Assembly: GCA_965200835.1 (NCBI GenBank) | Contig: OZ241390.1 | Coordinates: 2,418,001-2,482,000, forward strand | DNA from: JAPPFW01 sp965200835 | GTDB taxonomy: Bacteria > Actinomycetota > Acidimicrobiia > Spongiisociales > Spongiisociaceae | DNA length: 64,000 nucleotides | Direction of reading: 5' to 3' | Shown: one piece after another, positions 15,477 through 22,902 of the stretch | Position numbering within the stretch: the first letter of the stretch is position 1 | How the letters are laid out: each line of letters opens with the position of its first letter | Program-made: the position numbers and the translations under genes | Notes under the pieces: generated by a model | Seen by the model: only the letters and a program-made list of their open reading frames with translations | Told to the model about the DNA's origin: nothing | Database searches by the model: none

Positions 15477-16594
15477 GAACCCTCCATCGAAAGCCGCTCG
15501 AGGACCGCCGGATGGACCACCTCACCCTGGTGGGTGATGGTCACGCCTGCCCTGATCTCATCGTCGGCATCGGGCATCGGTTCGGAGACCAGGTAGGTCA
15601 CTAGCTCGTAGGCGTTGCGGGCAAAGGTCCTGGAAGCATCGGCTGCCGGTCGCCCTTCGAGACCGAGCGGACCGCTGATGGTGACACCTCCGGCATCGAT
15701 CGCCCGGCCGGACTCGGTCAGCTCGCAGTTGCCTCCCCGGTCGGCCGCTCCGTCCACGATCACCGACCCGGGTCTCATAGACTTCACCGCCGCCGCGGAT
15801 ACGAGGAGGGGAGCCTTCCTGCCGGGAATGGCCGCCGCGGTGATGACCGCGTCGGCAGCAGCCAGATGAGGCTCGAGACTGGTGAGGAGGCGGGTCTGGT
15901 CGTCGACCTCCAGCCGGCGGGCGTATCCTCCCGAGGTCGAAGCGTCCTGAAGGGCGAGTTCCAGATCGATGAACTCCGCACCCAGGCTCCGTACCTGCTC
16001 GGCAGCTGAGGATCGCACGTCGTATCCCTTGACCACCGCTCCCAGGCGCCGTGCGGTGGCGATGGCCTGGAGTCCGGCTACCCCGCAGCCCAGGACCAGT
16101 ACCGTTGCCGGTCTGATGGTGCCGGCCGCGGTCATCATCATCGGAAAGATCTTCGCCAGGTGGGTGGCCGCTTCCAGGGCGAGCCCGTAGCCTGCCAGCG
16201 TGGCCTGGGAGGAGAGGACGTCCATCGCCTGCGCCCGAGTGGTCCTCGGCAGGGTCTCGAAGGCCATGGCGGTCACGCCGGTGGCCGCTATCACCCGCAT
16301 GGAGCCAGGATCGTCGAGGGGTCTCAATAGACCCACCAGCCGGGCCTCGGGTCGCAATCTGGACCGTTCCTCGTCGCCGGGGGGCCCGACGGTTACCACC
16401 ACATCGGCTTCCCAGGCCGAGCGGACGATCTCTGCCCCGGCGTCGCGGTAGGCGCGGTCAGGGAATCCGGCCCGGGCACCGGCACCCTGCTCGACCACCA
16501 CCTCGTGCCCGTCCGCCTTGTAACGCCTGGCGATGTCGGGGGTTATGCCTATGCGCCGCTCGGGAATCGGTTGGCCGGGGGCTCCTATTCTCAT
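15473..16594 (-). CDS. pntAA: NAD(P) transhydrogenase, alpha subunit part 1 (NAD-binding)
   Basis: The 373-residue soluble domain I of the transhydrogenase, related to alanine dehydrogenase. ERRIGITPDIARRYKADGHEVVVEQGAG opens it; LPRTTRAQAMDVLSSQATLAGY, VLVLGCGVAGLQAIATARRLGAVVKGYDVR (NAD-binding Rossmann) and SVIVDGAADRGGNCELT follow. It binds NAD(H) and docks on PntB domain III. It starts 51 bases after leuB in the same direction, so it may be read from the ilv-leu transcript. Confidence 0.95.
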   Translation of the reverse strand: MRIGAPGQPIPERRIGITPDIARRYKADGHEVVVEQGAGARAGFPDRAYRDAGAEIVRSAWEADVVVTVGPPGDEERSRLRPEARLVGLLRPLDDPGSMRVIAATGVTAMAFETLPRTTRAQAMDVLSSQATLAGYGLALEAATHLAKIFPMMMTAAGTIRPATVLVLGCGVAGLQAIATARRLGAVVKGYDVRSSAAEQVRSLGAEFIDLELALQDASTSGGYARRLEVDDQTRLLTSLEPHLAAADAVITAAAIPGRKAPLLVSAAAVKSMRPGSVIVDGAADRGGNCELTESGRAIDAGGVTISGPLGLEGRPAADASRTFARNAYELVTYLVSEPMPDADDEIRAGVTITHQGEVVHPAVLERLSMEGS

Positions 16595-16645
16595 GATGGC
16601 GGTCGTGCTAGTAATGAGAGGTCATCGTTCCAACCGGCCGGCGTG

Positions 16646-17713
16646 TCACGCCTCGGCGATCGCGCGGGCTATCCGGTCCCCGAGCCGGTCGGTGCTTGCG
16701 CCCATGTCCGGCCCGGCCATGGAGCCCATAGTGGGTAACACTCCCGCCGCGGCTCGCTCCACGACACCGGCCGCCTCGTGCTCGCCCAGATGAGCCAGGC
16801 ACATAGCCGCGGATAGAACCGCCGCCACCGGGTTTGCCCATCCTCGACCGGCAATGTCGGGCGCCGATCCGTGGACGGGTTCGAAAAGTGACGGACACCC
16901 GCCATCCGGGTTGAGATTCCCGCTGGCAGCCAGACCCATACCGCCCTGTACGGCTGCCCCCAGGTCGGTCACGATGTCGCCGAACAGATTGTCGGTTACC
17001 ACCACGTCGAAGCGCTCCGGGGAGGTGATCATGTACAGGCACATAGCGTCGACATGTTCGTAATCGACCTCCACCTCGGGGTACTGATCGGCCAGCTCGA
17101 ACACGGTACGGTGCCACAAGTCACCAGAGTAGGTGAATACGTTGGTTTTGTGACATAGGGTCAGGCGGCGACGGCGGCCGGCGGCTTGCTCGAACGCGAA
17201 GCGGGCGATCCGCTCCACTCCCAGCCGGGTATTCACCGACTCCTGGAGCGCCACCTCCGCCGCGGTTCCCTTGCGCAAGATACCTCCGACACCCGAATAG
17301 GGCCCTTCGGTGTTCTCACGGGCGATCAACATGTCGCACCGATCCGGCGTCAATCCACTCACCGGGGTAGGGACCCCCGGGAATAGCTTTACCGGGCGCA
17401 GATTCACATAGAGATCGAAGTCGAACCGGAGTTTCAGCAGCAGGCCACGCTCCAGCACTCCGGGCGGCAGCTCGGGACGGCCAACCGCCCCGAGCAGGAT
17501 GGCGTCATGACCGGCCAGCTCCTCCTCCACCGAATCGGGGAGCACCTCTCCCGTAGCCAGGTAACGAGTACCGCCCAGGTCGTATGGAGTGTGGTCGACC
17601 GAAAAGCCCAGCCGGTCCCCAGCGGCAGATATCGCTTTCAGTGCCTGGTCGGTGACCTCGGGGCCGATCCCGTCGCCGCCGATCACCGCGATGCGGTAGC
17701 TCCGGTCACTCAT
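16646..17713 (-). CDS. leuB: 3-isopropylmalate dehydrogenase
   Basis: LeuB oxidatively decarboxylates 3-isopropylmalate to 2-oxoisocaproate with NAD+. The 355-residue protein has IAVIGGDGIGPEVTDQALKAI, substrate arginines in RENTEGPYSGVGG, Lys in LCHKTNVFTYSGDLWH, VVTDNLFGDIVTDLGAAVQGGMGLAASGNLNP (metal-binding Asp residues) and EPVHGSAPDIAGRGWANPVA (adenine-binding His and NAD specificity region). The start overlaps the leuA stop as ATGA. leuC and leuD are not in the window. Confidence 0.95.
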   Translation of the reverse strand: MSDRSYRIAVIGGDGIGPEVTDQALKAISAAGDRLGFSVDHTPYDLGGTRYLATGEVLPDSVEEELAGHDAILLGAVGRPELPPGVLERGLLLKLRFDFDLYVNLRPVKLFPGVPTPVSGLTPDRCDMLIARENTEGPYSGVGGILRKGTAAEVALQESVNTRLGVERIARFAFEQAAGRRRRLTLCHKTNVFTYSGDLWHRTVFELADQYPEVEVDYEHVDAMCLYMITSPERFDVVVTDNLFGDIVTDLGAAVQGGMGLAASGNLNPDGGCPSLFEPVHGSAPDIAGRGWANPVAAVLSAAMCLAHLGEHEAAGVVERAAAGVLPTMGSMAGPDMGASTDRLGDRIARAIAEA

Positions 17714-19230
17714 CGGCTGGACTCCAGTGCTCGGTTGAGAGCTTCGACGAATGCATGACCGGATCCTTCCACCACGTCGGTATGCACCGCCCTCCCGCGA
17801 TGAGTCGAGCCGTTGACCTGGACCACGACGTTCACCTCCGCCATGGCATCTGCTCCAGCGGTGATCGGGACTACCCGGTAATCGAGCAGCAGGGCATCGA
17901 GGCCGAATGCCTGTCCCAGGGCATCGAAGGTTGCGTCCACCATACCCCCACCCTGACCGCTGAACTCTTCCGACTCGGATCCGGTACCTCGCACGACCCG
18001 GACGGTGGCAGACGGCCCGACATCGGTACCGCCACTGACCCTCATCGAGACGAGGCGGATCGACTGGTCAGGCCGGTCCTGGCCGTGCCGGATGATCGCT
18101 CGCAGCTCGTGCTCGTTTATCTCCACCTTGCGATCGGCCAGCGCTTTGAAGCGGCGGAAGGCGTCGGCGAACTCGTCGTCCTCCAGCGAGATGCCCAGCC
18201 CGGCGAGGGCATCGCCGAACCCGGCCCGCCCGGAGTGCTTGCCGAGCACTATCTGACTCTCGGCACCGACCGATCGGGGATCGATGATCTCGTAGGTCTC
18301 CCGATCGCGCAGTACCCCGTGCTGGTGGATGCCTGACTCGTGAGCAAAGGCGTTGCGCCCCACCACCGCCTTGTTGAACTGCACGGGATAGTTGGTGAGC
18401 TGGGAGACCATCCGGCTGGTCGGCACGATCTCCTCGGTGTTGGCGCCTATCTCCACGCCGAACTGGTCCTGGCGGGTGACGACCGCCATGATGATCTCCT
18501 CGGTGGAGGTATTGCCGGCTCGCTCGCCGATCCCGTTGATCGCGCCTTCTATCTGGCGCGCTCCAGCATGGATGGCCGACAGTGAGTTGGCGACGGCCAG
18601 GCCCAGATCGTTGTGGCAATGGGTCGACACGATCACGTCGTCCCGCCCTTCGAGAACCTCGTCGTACACCCGGCGAAGCAGCTTCACGTATTCCGCCGGC
18701 GTGGCGAACCCGACCGTGTCCGGGATGTTGATGGTGGTAGCGCCTTCTCGCACGGCCGCCTGGCAGCAGGCGATCATGAAGTCCGGATCGGAGCGGGTGG
18801 CGTCCTGGGGCGAGAACTCTACGTCGTCCGTGTAACGGCGGGCTCGCCTTACCGAGTGGACGATCGAGTTCATTACCTCGGCCGGGGTCATCCGCAGCAT
18901 CCTCTCCATGTGGATGGGGGAGGTGCTCTGGAAGACATGGATTCGATGCCGCTCCGCCGGGCGGACCGCGTCGTAGGCCCGGTCGATGTCATCGGGCACG
19001 CAGCGGGCCAGGGAGGCGATCACTGGACCCTTCACCTTCCGAGCGATCTGGTTGACCCCGAAGAAGTCTCCGTCGGAGGCGGCTGCGAACCCGGCTTCTA
19101 TCACGTCGACCTGAAGCCGGGCCAGTTGCTGGGCGATCGCCAGCTTCTCGTCGGGCGTGAGAGCGATGCCGGGCGCTTGCTCGCCGTCACGCAGAGTGGT
19201 ATCGAAGATGATCAGCTTGTCCTGGGGCAT
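17710..19230 (-). CDS. leuA: 2-isopropylmalate synthase
   Basis: LeuA condenses 2-oxoisovalerate with acetyl-CoA, the first leucine-specific step. The 506-residue protein is the common bacterial short type rather than the long actinobacterial type. Motifs: IIFDTTLRDGEQAPG (metal-binding RD), FSPQDATRSDPDF, THCHNDLGLAVANSLSAIHAGARQIEGAINGIGERAGN, and HESGIHQHGVL. The C-terminal 120 residues (SIRLVSMRVSGGTDV onwards) are the LeuA allosteric domain for leucine feedback. A GGAGG site precedes the ATG by 8 bases. The 180-base leader upstream has a hairpin and a possible leader peptide. Confidence 0.95.
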   Translation of the reverse strand: MPQDKLIIFDTTLRDGEQAPGIALTPDEKLAIAQQLARLQVDVIEAGFAAASDGDFFGVNQIARKVKGPVIASLARCVPDDIDRAYDAVRPAERHRIHVFQSTSPIHMERMLRMTPAEVMNSIVHSVRRARRYTDDVEFSPQDATRSDPDFMIACCQAAVREGATTINIPDTVGFATPAEYVKLLRRVYDEVLEGRDDVIVSTHCHNDLGLAVANSLSAIHAGARQIEGAINGIGERAGNTSTEEIIMAVVTRQDQFGVEIGANTEEIVPTSRMVSQLTNYPVQFNKAVVGRNAFAHESGIHQHGVLRDRETYEIIDPRSVGAESQIVLGKHSGRAGFGDALAGLGISLEDDEFADAFRRFKALADRKVEINEHELRAIIRHGQDRPDQSIRLVSMRVSGGTDVGPSATVRVVRGTGSESEEFSGQGGGMVDATFDALGQAFGLDALLLDYRVVPITAGADAMAEVNVVVQVNGSTHRGRAVHTDVVEGSGHAFVEALNRALESSR

Positions 19231-19275
19231 GGGCGTGCCTCCGTTCGGGGCAGTTCGGGTGGTCCGATTACCGGT

Positions 19276-19413
19276 CTAGCGGGAGGGAGGGCCTCCACAG
19301 CCCCTGCTCGGGCCGTGGAGGCGCGCTAGCACCAGGGCATCCCGAAGGTGGGGTATGAGGTGGGTGACGGTGGTGTAAGGCCCGGCTACCGCAGGCTCCG
19401 TCGGTGGCTTCAT
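19276..19413 (-). CDS. Possible 45-residue leader peptide for leuA
   Basis: An ATG at 19413 overlaps the ilvC stop as ATGA and opens 45 codons that end at TAG 19276-19278, in the leuA leader. The middle is enriched in leucine and other branched residues, THLIPHLRDALVLARLH, with leucine read by CTC, CTT, CTG and CTA codons. A GC-rich hairpin (19291-19322) falls inside the last third of the reading frame. This could be a leucine-sensing attenuator leader; it could equally be a chance open frame. No U-run follows the hairpin. Confidence 0.3.
   Translation of the reverse strand: MKPPTEPAVAGPYTTVTHLIPHLRDALVLARLHGPSRGCGGPPSR
19291..19322 (-). promoter_or_regulatory. Hairpin in the leuA leader
   Basis: GCCTCCAC (19291-19298) pairs with GTGGAGGC (19315-19322), and the inner AGCCCC/GGGC bases extend the stem. 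It lies between ilvC and leuA, 60 bases before the leuA start. It may be an attenuator, an mRNA processing or stability element. Confidence 0.45.
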
Positions 19414-20417
19414 GCGTCGGGCGCCTTAGGGGTCAGGAACGGCATGAGATCCCTCAACCGGGCGCCCACCTGCTCGATCTCATGGCTGCGATCGGCGGCT
19501 CGCCGTTCCAGCAGGTTGGGGGCGCCGGCCCGAGCCTCGGCCATCCAGCTACGGGCGAACCGGCCCGAGCGGATATCGTCCAGCACTTCTGCCATGGCTT
19601 GCCTGGTGGCGGGGGTGATGATGCGCGGGCCGGTGCTGTAGTCGCCCCACTCGGCGGTATCCGACACCGAGTAGCGCATCCAGGTCAGACCCCCTTCGTA
19701 GAGGAGGTCGACGATCAGTTTGAGCTCGTGGAGGGTTTCGAAGTAGGCAGACTCAGCCTGGTAGCCGGCCTCTACCAGAGTTTCGTAGGATGCCTTGATC
19801 AACTCTGACAGGCCCCCGCAGAGGATCACCTGCTCCCCGAACAGGTCGGTTTCCGTTTCCTCCTGGAAGGTGGTCTCCAGCACCCCGGCCCTGGTCCCGC
19901 CGATCGCCCAGGCGTAGGAGAGGCCCAGCTCTTGGGCACGCTCGCTGCCGTCCTGGTGTACGGCCAGCAGGCAGGGAACACCCGATCCCTCGATGTAGGT
20001 GCGGCGGACCAGATGACCGGGGCCCTTGGGGGCGACCATGAGGACATCGAGGCCGGGATCGGGGGTGATCTCACCGAAGTGGATGTTGAACCCATGGGCG
20101 AACATGAGGGCATCGCCCTCGGCCAGATGGGGTGCGATGTCGGTGGAGTAGAGATCGGCGGCGTGCTGGTCGGGTACCAGCATCATGACCACGTCCGCCC
20201 AGGCGGCCACCTCGGCCACCGTGCCGACCGTCAGACCCTCGCCCTCCGCCTCAGCGTTGCTCTTGGAGGTCGGGCGCAGGCCCACCATCACCTTCACCCC
20301 GGACTCCCGAAGGTTCAGGGCGTGGGCATGACCCTGGCTCCCGTATCCGATGACCCCCACCCGTCGCCCGTAGATGACTTCGGGATTTGCGTCGTGGTCG
20401 TAGTAGATAGCAGCCAT
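19410..20417 (-). CDS. ilvC: Ketol-acid reductoisomerase, class I
   Basis: IlvC performs the Mg- and NADPH-dependent rearrangement and reduction of acetolactate or acetohydroxybutyrate. The 335-residue short class I enzyme has VGVIGYGSQGHAHALNLRESG (Rossmann), VGLRPTSKS, the phosphate-binding serines after it that favour NADPH, VLMVAPKGPGHLVRRTY, ETETDLFGEQVILCGGL (metal-binding Asp/Glu) and ETLHELKLIVDLLYEGGL. I choose the ATG ending at 20417 because GGTGGAG lies six bases ahead; the upstream GTG at 20423 would cover part of that spacing. Confidence 0.96.
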   Translation of the reverse strand: MAAIYYDHDANPEVIYGRRVGVIGYGSQGHAHALNLRESGVKVMVGLRPTSKSNAEAEGEGLTVGTVAEVAAWADVVMMLVPDQHAADLYSTDIAPHLAEGDALMFAHGFNIHFGEITPDPGLDVLMVAPKGPGHLVRRTYIEGSGVPCLLAVHQDGSERAQELGLSYAWAIGGTRAGVLETTFQEETETDLFGEQVILCGGLSELIKASYETLVEAGYQAESAYFETLHELKLIVDLLYEGGLTWMRYSVSDTAEWGDYSTGPRIITPATRQAMAEVLDDIRSGRFARSWMAEARAGAPNLLERRAADRSHEIEQVGARLRDLMPFLTPKAPDA

Positions 20418-20475
20418 TCTCACTCCACCTGGAATCTCGTCGGGGGAACGCCCGACCTGATCGCAGGCACGGGCG

Positions 20476-20979
20476 TCATCCCACCGCCTTGAGCTTTCGG
20501 ACCTTGGGTTCGCGGCGCATGGCGATGCGGCCCGACTTGATCAAGTCCATGATACCGAACGGGCGGAGAAGCTCCAGCAGGTCGTTGAGCTTGGAGGGCT
20601 TACCGACCATCAGCAGGGTCAGCGAGCTCACCCCCACATCCACCGCGGTGGCGTGGAAGATCCGGGCCAGCTCCATCACTTCCCCGCGGCGTGCCGGAGG
20701 GGCCTTGATCCGCACCATCATCACCTCCCGCTCAATGGACGTGGCGGGGTCCAGCTCGGTGATCTTCACCACGTTCACCAGTTTGTGGAGCTGCTTCTTG
20801 ATCTGTTCGAGTTCGGTGGCGGCCACCACGATGGTCATCTTGGAGAGGCCCACTCCGGCCGTGGGTCCCACCGCCAGGGAATGGATGTTGAAGGCTCGCC
20901 TGGCCAGCAGGGATGACACGCGGGCCAGCACGCCCGGCTTGTCCTCGACGAGAACGCTGAGTACCCGGTATTCCGTCAC
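20476..20979 (-). CDS. ilvN: Acetolactate synthase, small regulatory subunit
   Basis: IlvN (167 residues) stimulates IlvB and confers valine feedback inhibition. The N-terminal ACT domain is clear: YRVLSVLVEDKPGVLARVSSLLARRAFNIHSLAVGPT, followed by KMTIVVAA and KQLHKLVNVVKI. The C-terminal part REVMMVRIKAPPARRGEVMELARIFHATAVDVG completes the normal length. The GTG start at 20979 overlaps the ilvB stop as GTGA, coupling the subunits for balanced synthesis. Confidence 0.96.
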   Translation of the reverse strand: MTEYRVLSVLVEDKPGVLARVSSLLARRAFNIHSLAVGPTAGVGLSKMTIVVAATELEQIKKQLHKLVNVVKITELDPATSIEREVMMVRIKAPPARRGEVMELARIFHATAVDVGVSSLTLLMVGKPSKLNDLLELLRPFGIMDLIKSGRIAMRREPKVRKLKAVG

Positions 20980-22676
20980 AGGTCCTCCGGACCGTTGAGC
21001 ACGATGTCGTTGGAACCGCCGGCCGGGACCATCGGCCACACCATCTCATCCCGATCCACCACGAACTCGGCCACTACCGGCCGGTCGTCGATCTCCAACA
21101 TCCGGGTCACCACTTGGTCGACCTCTCCTACTCGTTCGGCGCGCAGCCCGACACATCCCATAGATTCGGCCAGCTTCACGTAGTCAGGAAGGTCCATGCC
21201 CAGATCGGAGGATGAGAACCGCTCGTTGTAGAAGAGCCGCTGCCACTGGCGGACCATCCCGTGTGCGCTGTTGTTGAACACTGCCACCTTGATGGGGATC
21301 TTTTCGATGGCGGCCGTGAGCAGTTCTTGGACGGTCATCTGGAAGCAGCCATCGCCGTCCACCGCGATCACCTGCTGATCGGGCTTCCCGGCCTTGGCGC
21401 CGATGGCGGCCGGTACGGCGAATCCCATAGTCCCCAAGCCTCCCGAATTGATCCAGCGGCGGGGTTGGTCGAAGCTCCAGTATTGAGAAGCCCACATCTG
21501 GTGCTGGCCCACTCCTGACACGACGATGGCGTCTTCGTCGGCCAGATCCCGGAGCCTGGTCATGACGTACTGGGGTTTGAGCATCCCGTCCGGTCCCTGT
21601 TCGAAGTGGAGCGGGTGATTCTCCTGCCATTCCCGGATGGTCTGCCACCACTTGCGCCGTTCCGGAGCCGGCCGATCCCCCCAGCACTCGCCCAGCCTCT
21701 CCAGTATGCGGCGGGCGTCACCCACGATGGGTACCTCCGGCACGCGAACCTTGCCGATCTCGGCCGGATCGATGTCCCCGTGGATGACCTTGGCGTACGG
21801 GGCGAAGGACTCGGGATCACCGGTCACCCGATCGTCGAACCGGACGCCGATCGCCACCAGGAGATCCGCCTTCTGCACGCTGGTGGTAGCCGCGAACAGC
21901 CCATGCATACCGGGCATCCCGAGGGTATTGGGGTGGCTGTCCGAGATGGCTCCCTTTCCCATCAGGGTGGTGATCACCGGCGTGTTGGTCATCTCCGCCA
22001 ACGCCGTGAGAGCAGCCGAAGCTTCGGCTTTGATGATGCCCCCGCCTACGTATAGGACGGGACGCTCTGCGGACTCGATGAGGCGGATGGCCTCGGCTAT
22101 CCGGCGGGGGTGGGGTTCGACGGTAGGGCGGTATCCGGGCATCGATATGGGTCCGGGATCGCTCCACTCGAAGGTGGCGTTCTGCAGATCTTTGGGCAGG
22201 TCGATGAGTACCGGTCCGGGCCGCCCGGTGCCGGCCAGGTGGAAGGCCTCGGCCACGACCTGGGCGATCTCCTCGGGATCGGTTACGAAATAGTTGTGCT
22301 TGGTAGCCGGCATGGTGATGCCGGTGGTGTGTGCCTCCTGGAAGGCGTCGTTGCCGACCGCATAGGTAGGTACCTGCCCGGTGATAGCGACCATCGGTAC
22401 CGAGTCCATCAGCGCGTCCGCCAGGGGGGTCACCAGGTTGGTAGCGCCCGGACCGGAGGTGGCGATCGCCACCCCTACCTTTCCGGTTGCCCAGGCATAA
22501 CCCTCCGCCATATGGCCGGCCCCCTGTTCGTGGCGGGCCAGGATGTGGCGGAATCCGGCGTCCAGCATCGGGTCGTAGGCGGGAAGGATGGCACCGCCGG
22601 GAACGCCGAAGGCGACCTCTACATCCTGATACTCGAGGGCTTTGATCAGTGCTTCCGCACCGGTGATGGTGCTCAT
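20976..22676 (-). CDS. ilvB: Acetolactate synthase, large catalytic subunit
   Basis: IlvB is the thiamine diphosphate enzyme that makes acetolactate and acetohydroxybutyrate. Within 566 residues: TGAEALIKALEYQDVEVAFGVPGGAILPAYD (catalytic Glu region), GVAIATSGPGATNLVTPLADA, VLIDLPKDLQ, FAD-contacting VRFDDRVTG, and VDGDGCFQMTVQELLTA through VFNNSAHGMVRQWQ (TPP-binding). The ATG ending at 22676 is preceded by AAAGGA seven bases away; the longer open frame upstream is untranslated leader. It is the first gene of ilvB-ilvN-ilvC-leuA-leuB, controlled by the leader described at 22728-22856. Confidence 0.96.
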   Translation of the reverse strand: MSTITGAEALIKALEYQDVEVAFGVPGGAILPAYDPMLDAGFRHILARHEQGAGHMAEGYAWATGKVGVAIATSGPGATNLVTPLADALMDSVPMVAITGQVPTYAVGNDAFQEAHTTGITMPATKHNYFVTDPEEIAQVVAEAFHLAGTGRPGPVLIDLPKDLQNATFEWSDPGPISMPGYRPTVEPHPRRIAEAIRLIESAERPVLYVGGGIIKAEASAALTALAEMTNTPVITTLMGKGAISDSHPNTLGMPGMHGLFAATTSVQKADLLVAIGVRFDDRVTGDPESFAPYAKVIHGDIDPAEIGKVRVPEVPIVGDARRILERLGECWGDRPAPERRKWWQTIREWQENHPLHFEQGPDGMLKPQYVMTRLRDLADEDAIVVSGVGQHQMWASQYWSFDQPRRWINSGGLGTMGFAVPAAIGAKAGKPDQQVIAVDGDGCFQMTVQELLTAAIEKIPIKVAVFNNSAHGMVRQWQRLFYNERFSSSDLGMDLPDYVKLAESMGCVGLRAERVGEVDQVVTRMLEIDDRPVVAEFVVDRDEMVWPMVPAGGSNDIVLNGPEDL

Positions 22677-22727
22677 CTGATGTCCTTTGGTGCTGGGTGG
22701 AAGATTGCCGTTTCGGGACCCTAGACA

Positions 22728-22752
22728 AAAGCCCTCCGAACCGGAGGGCTTT
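22728..22752 (-). terminator. Attenuator terminator upstream of ilvB
   Basis: AAAGCCCTCCG (22728-22738) and CGGAGGGCTTT (22742-22752) form an 11-bp stem with a 3-base loop, and in the minus orientation the stem runs into TTTTGT. It lies between the leader peptide and the ilvB start, 50 bases before the ATG, so it can only be a conditional terminator of the ilv transcript. Confidence 0.75.
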
Positions 22753-22754
22753 GA

Positions 22755-22782
22755 GCGCACGCGCCGTGATGCGGCGGTGCGC
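22755..22782 (-). promoter_or_regulatory. Upstream hairpin of the ilvB attenuator
   Basis: GCGCAC (22755-22760) plus GCGCCG and CGGCG plus GTGCGC (22777-22782) form a long GC stem with one bulge right after the leader peptide stop codon and three bases before the terminator stem. In classical attenuators this is the pause or alternative hairpin whose pairing depends on where the ribosome stalls. Confidence 0.55.
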
Positions 22783-22817
22783 TACATAACTACTAGGACC
22801 GTACCGTGTGAAATCAT
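22782..22817 (-). CDS. ilvB leader peptide MISHGTVLVVM
   Basis: An 11-codon reading frame starts at the ATG ending at 22817 and stops at TAG 22782-22784. It contains the run Val-Leu-Val-Val near its end, followed by two hairpins, the second a terminator. Short leader peptides rich in Val/Leu/Ile codons are the sensors in branched-chain amino-acid attenuators; low charged tRNA-Val or tRNA-Leu would stall the ribosome over the first hairpin. It starts about 15 bases after the predicted transcription start. No strong ribosome-binding site is seen, which is the main doubt. Confidence 0.65.
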   Translation of the reverse strand: MISHGTVLVVM

Positions 22818-22827
22818 CGGAGCATTC

Positions 22828-22856
22828 AGTATGGAGCATGGTGGGCGGTCTGTCAA
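22828..22856 (-). promoter_or_regulatory. ilvB operon promoter
   Basis: TTGACA (22851-22856), a perfect -35, is followed after 17 bases by CATACT (22828-22833) in the minus orientation. The leader peptide begins directly downstream. It faces the divergent NYN-domain gene. Confidence 0.75.
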
Positions 22857-22902
22857 ACCGGTTCTAGGCCGGTACCGGACAACTGTCGGTACAATAAAGG
22901 GT

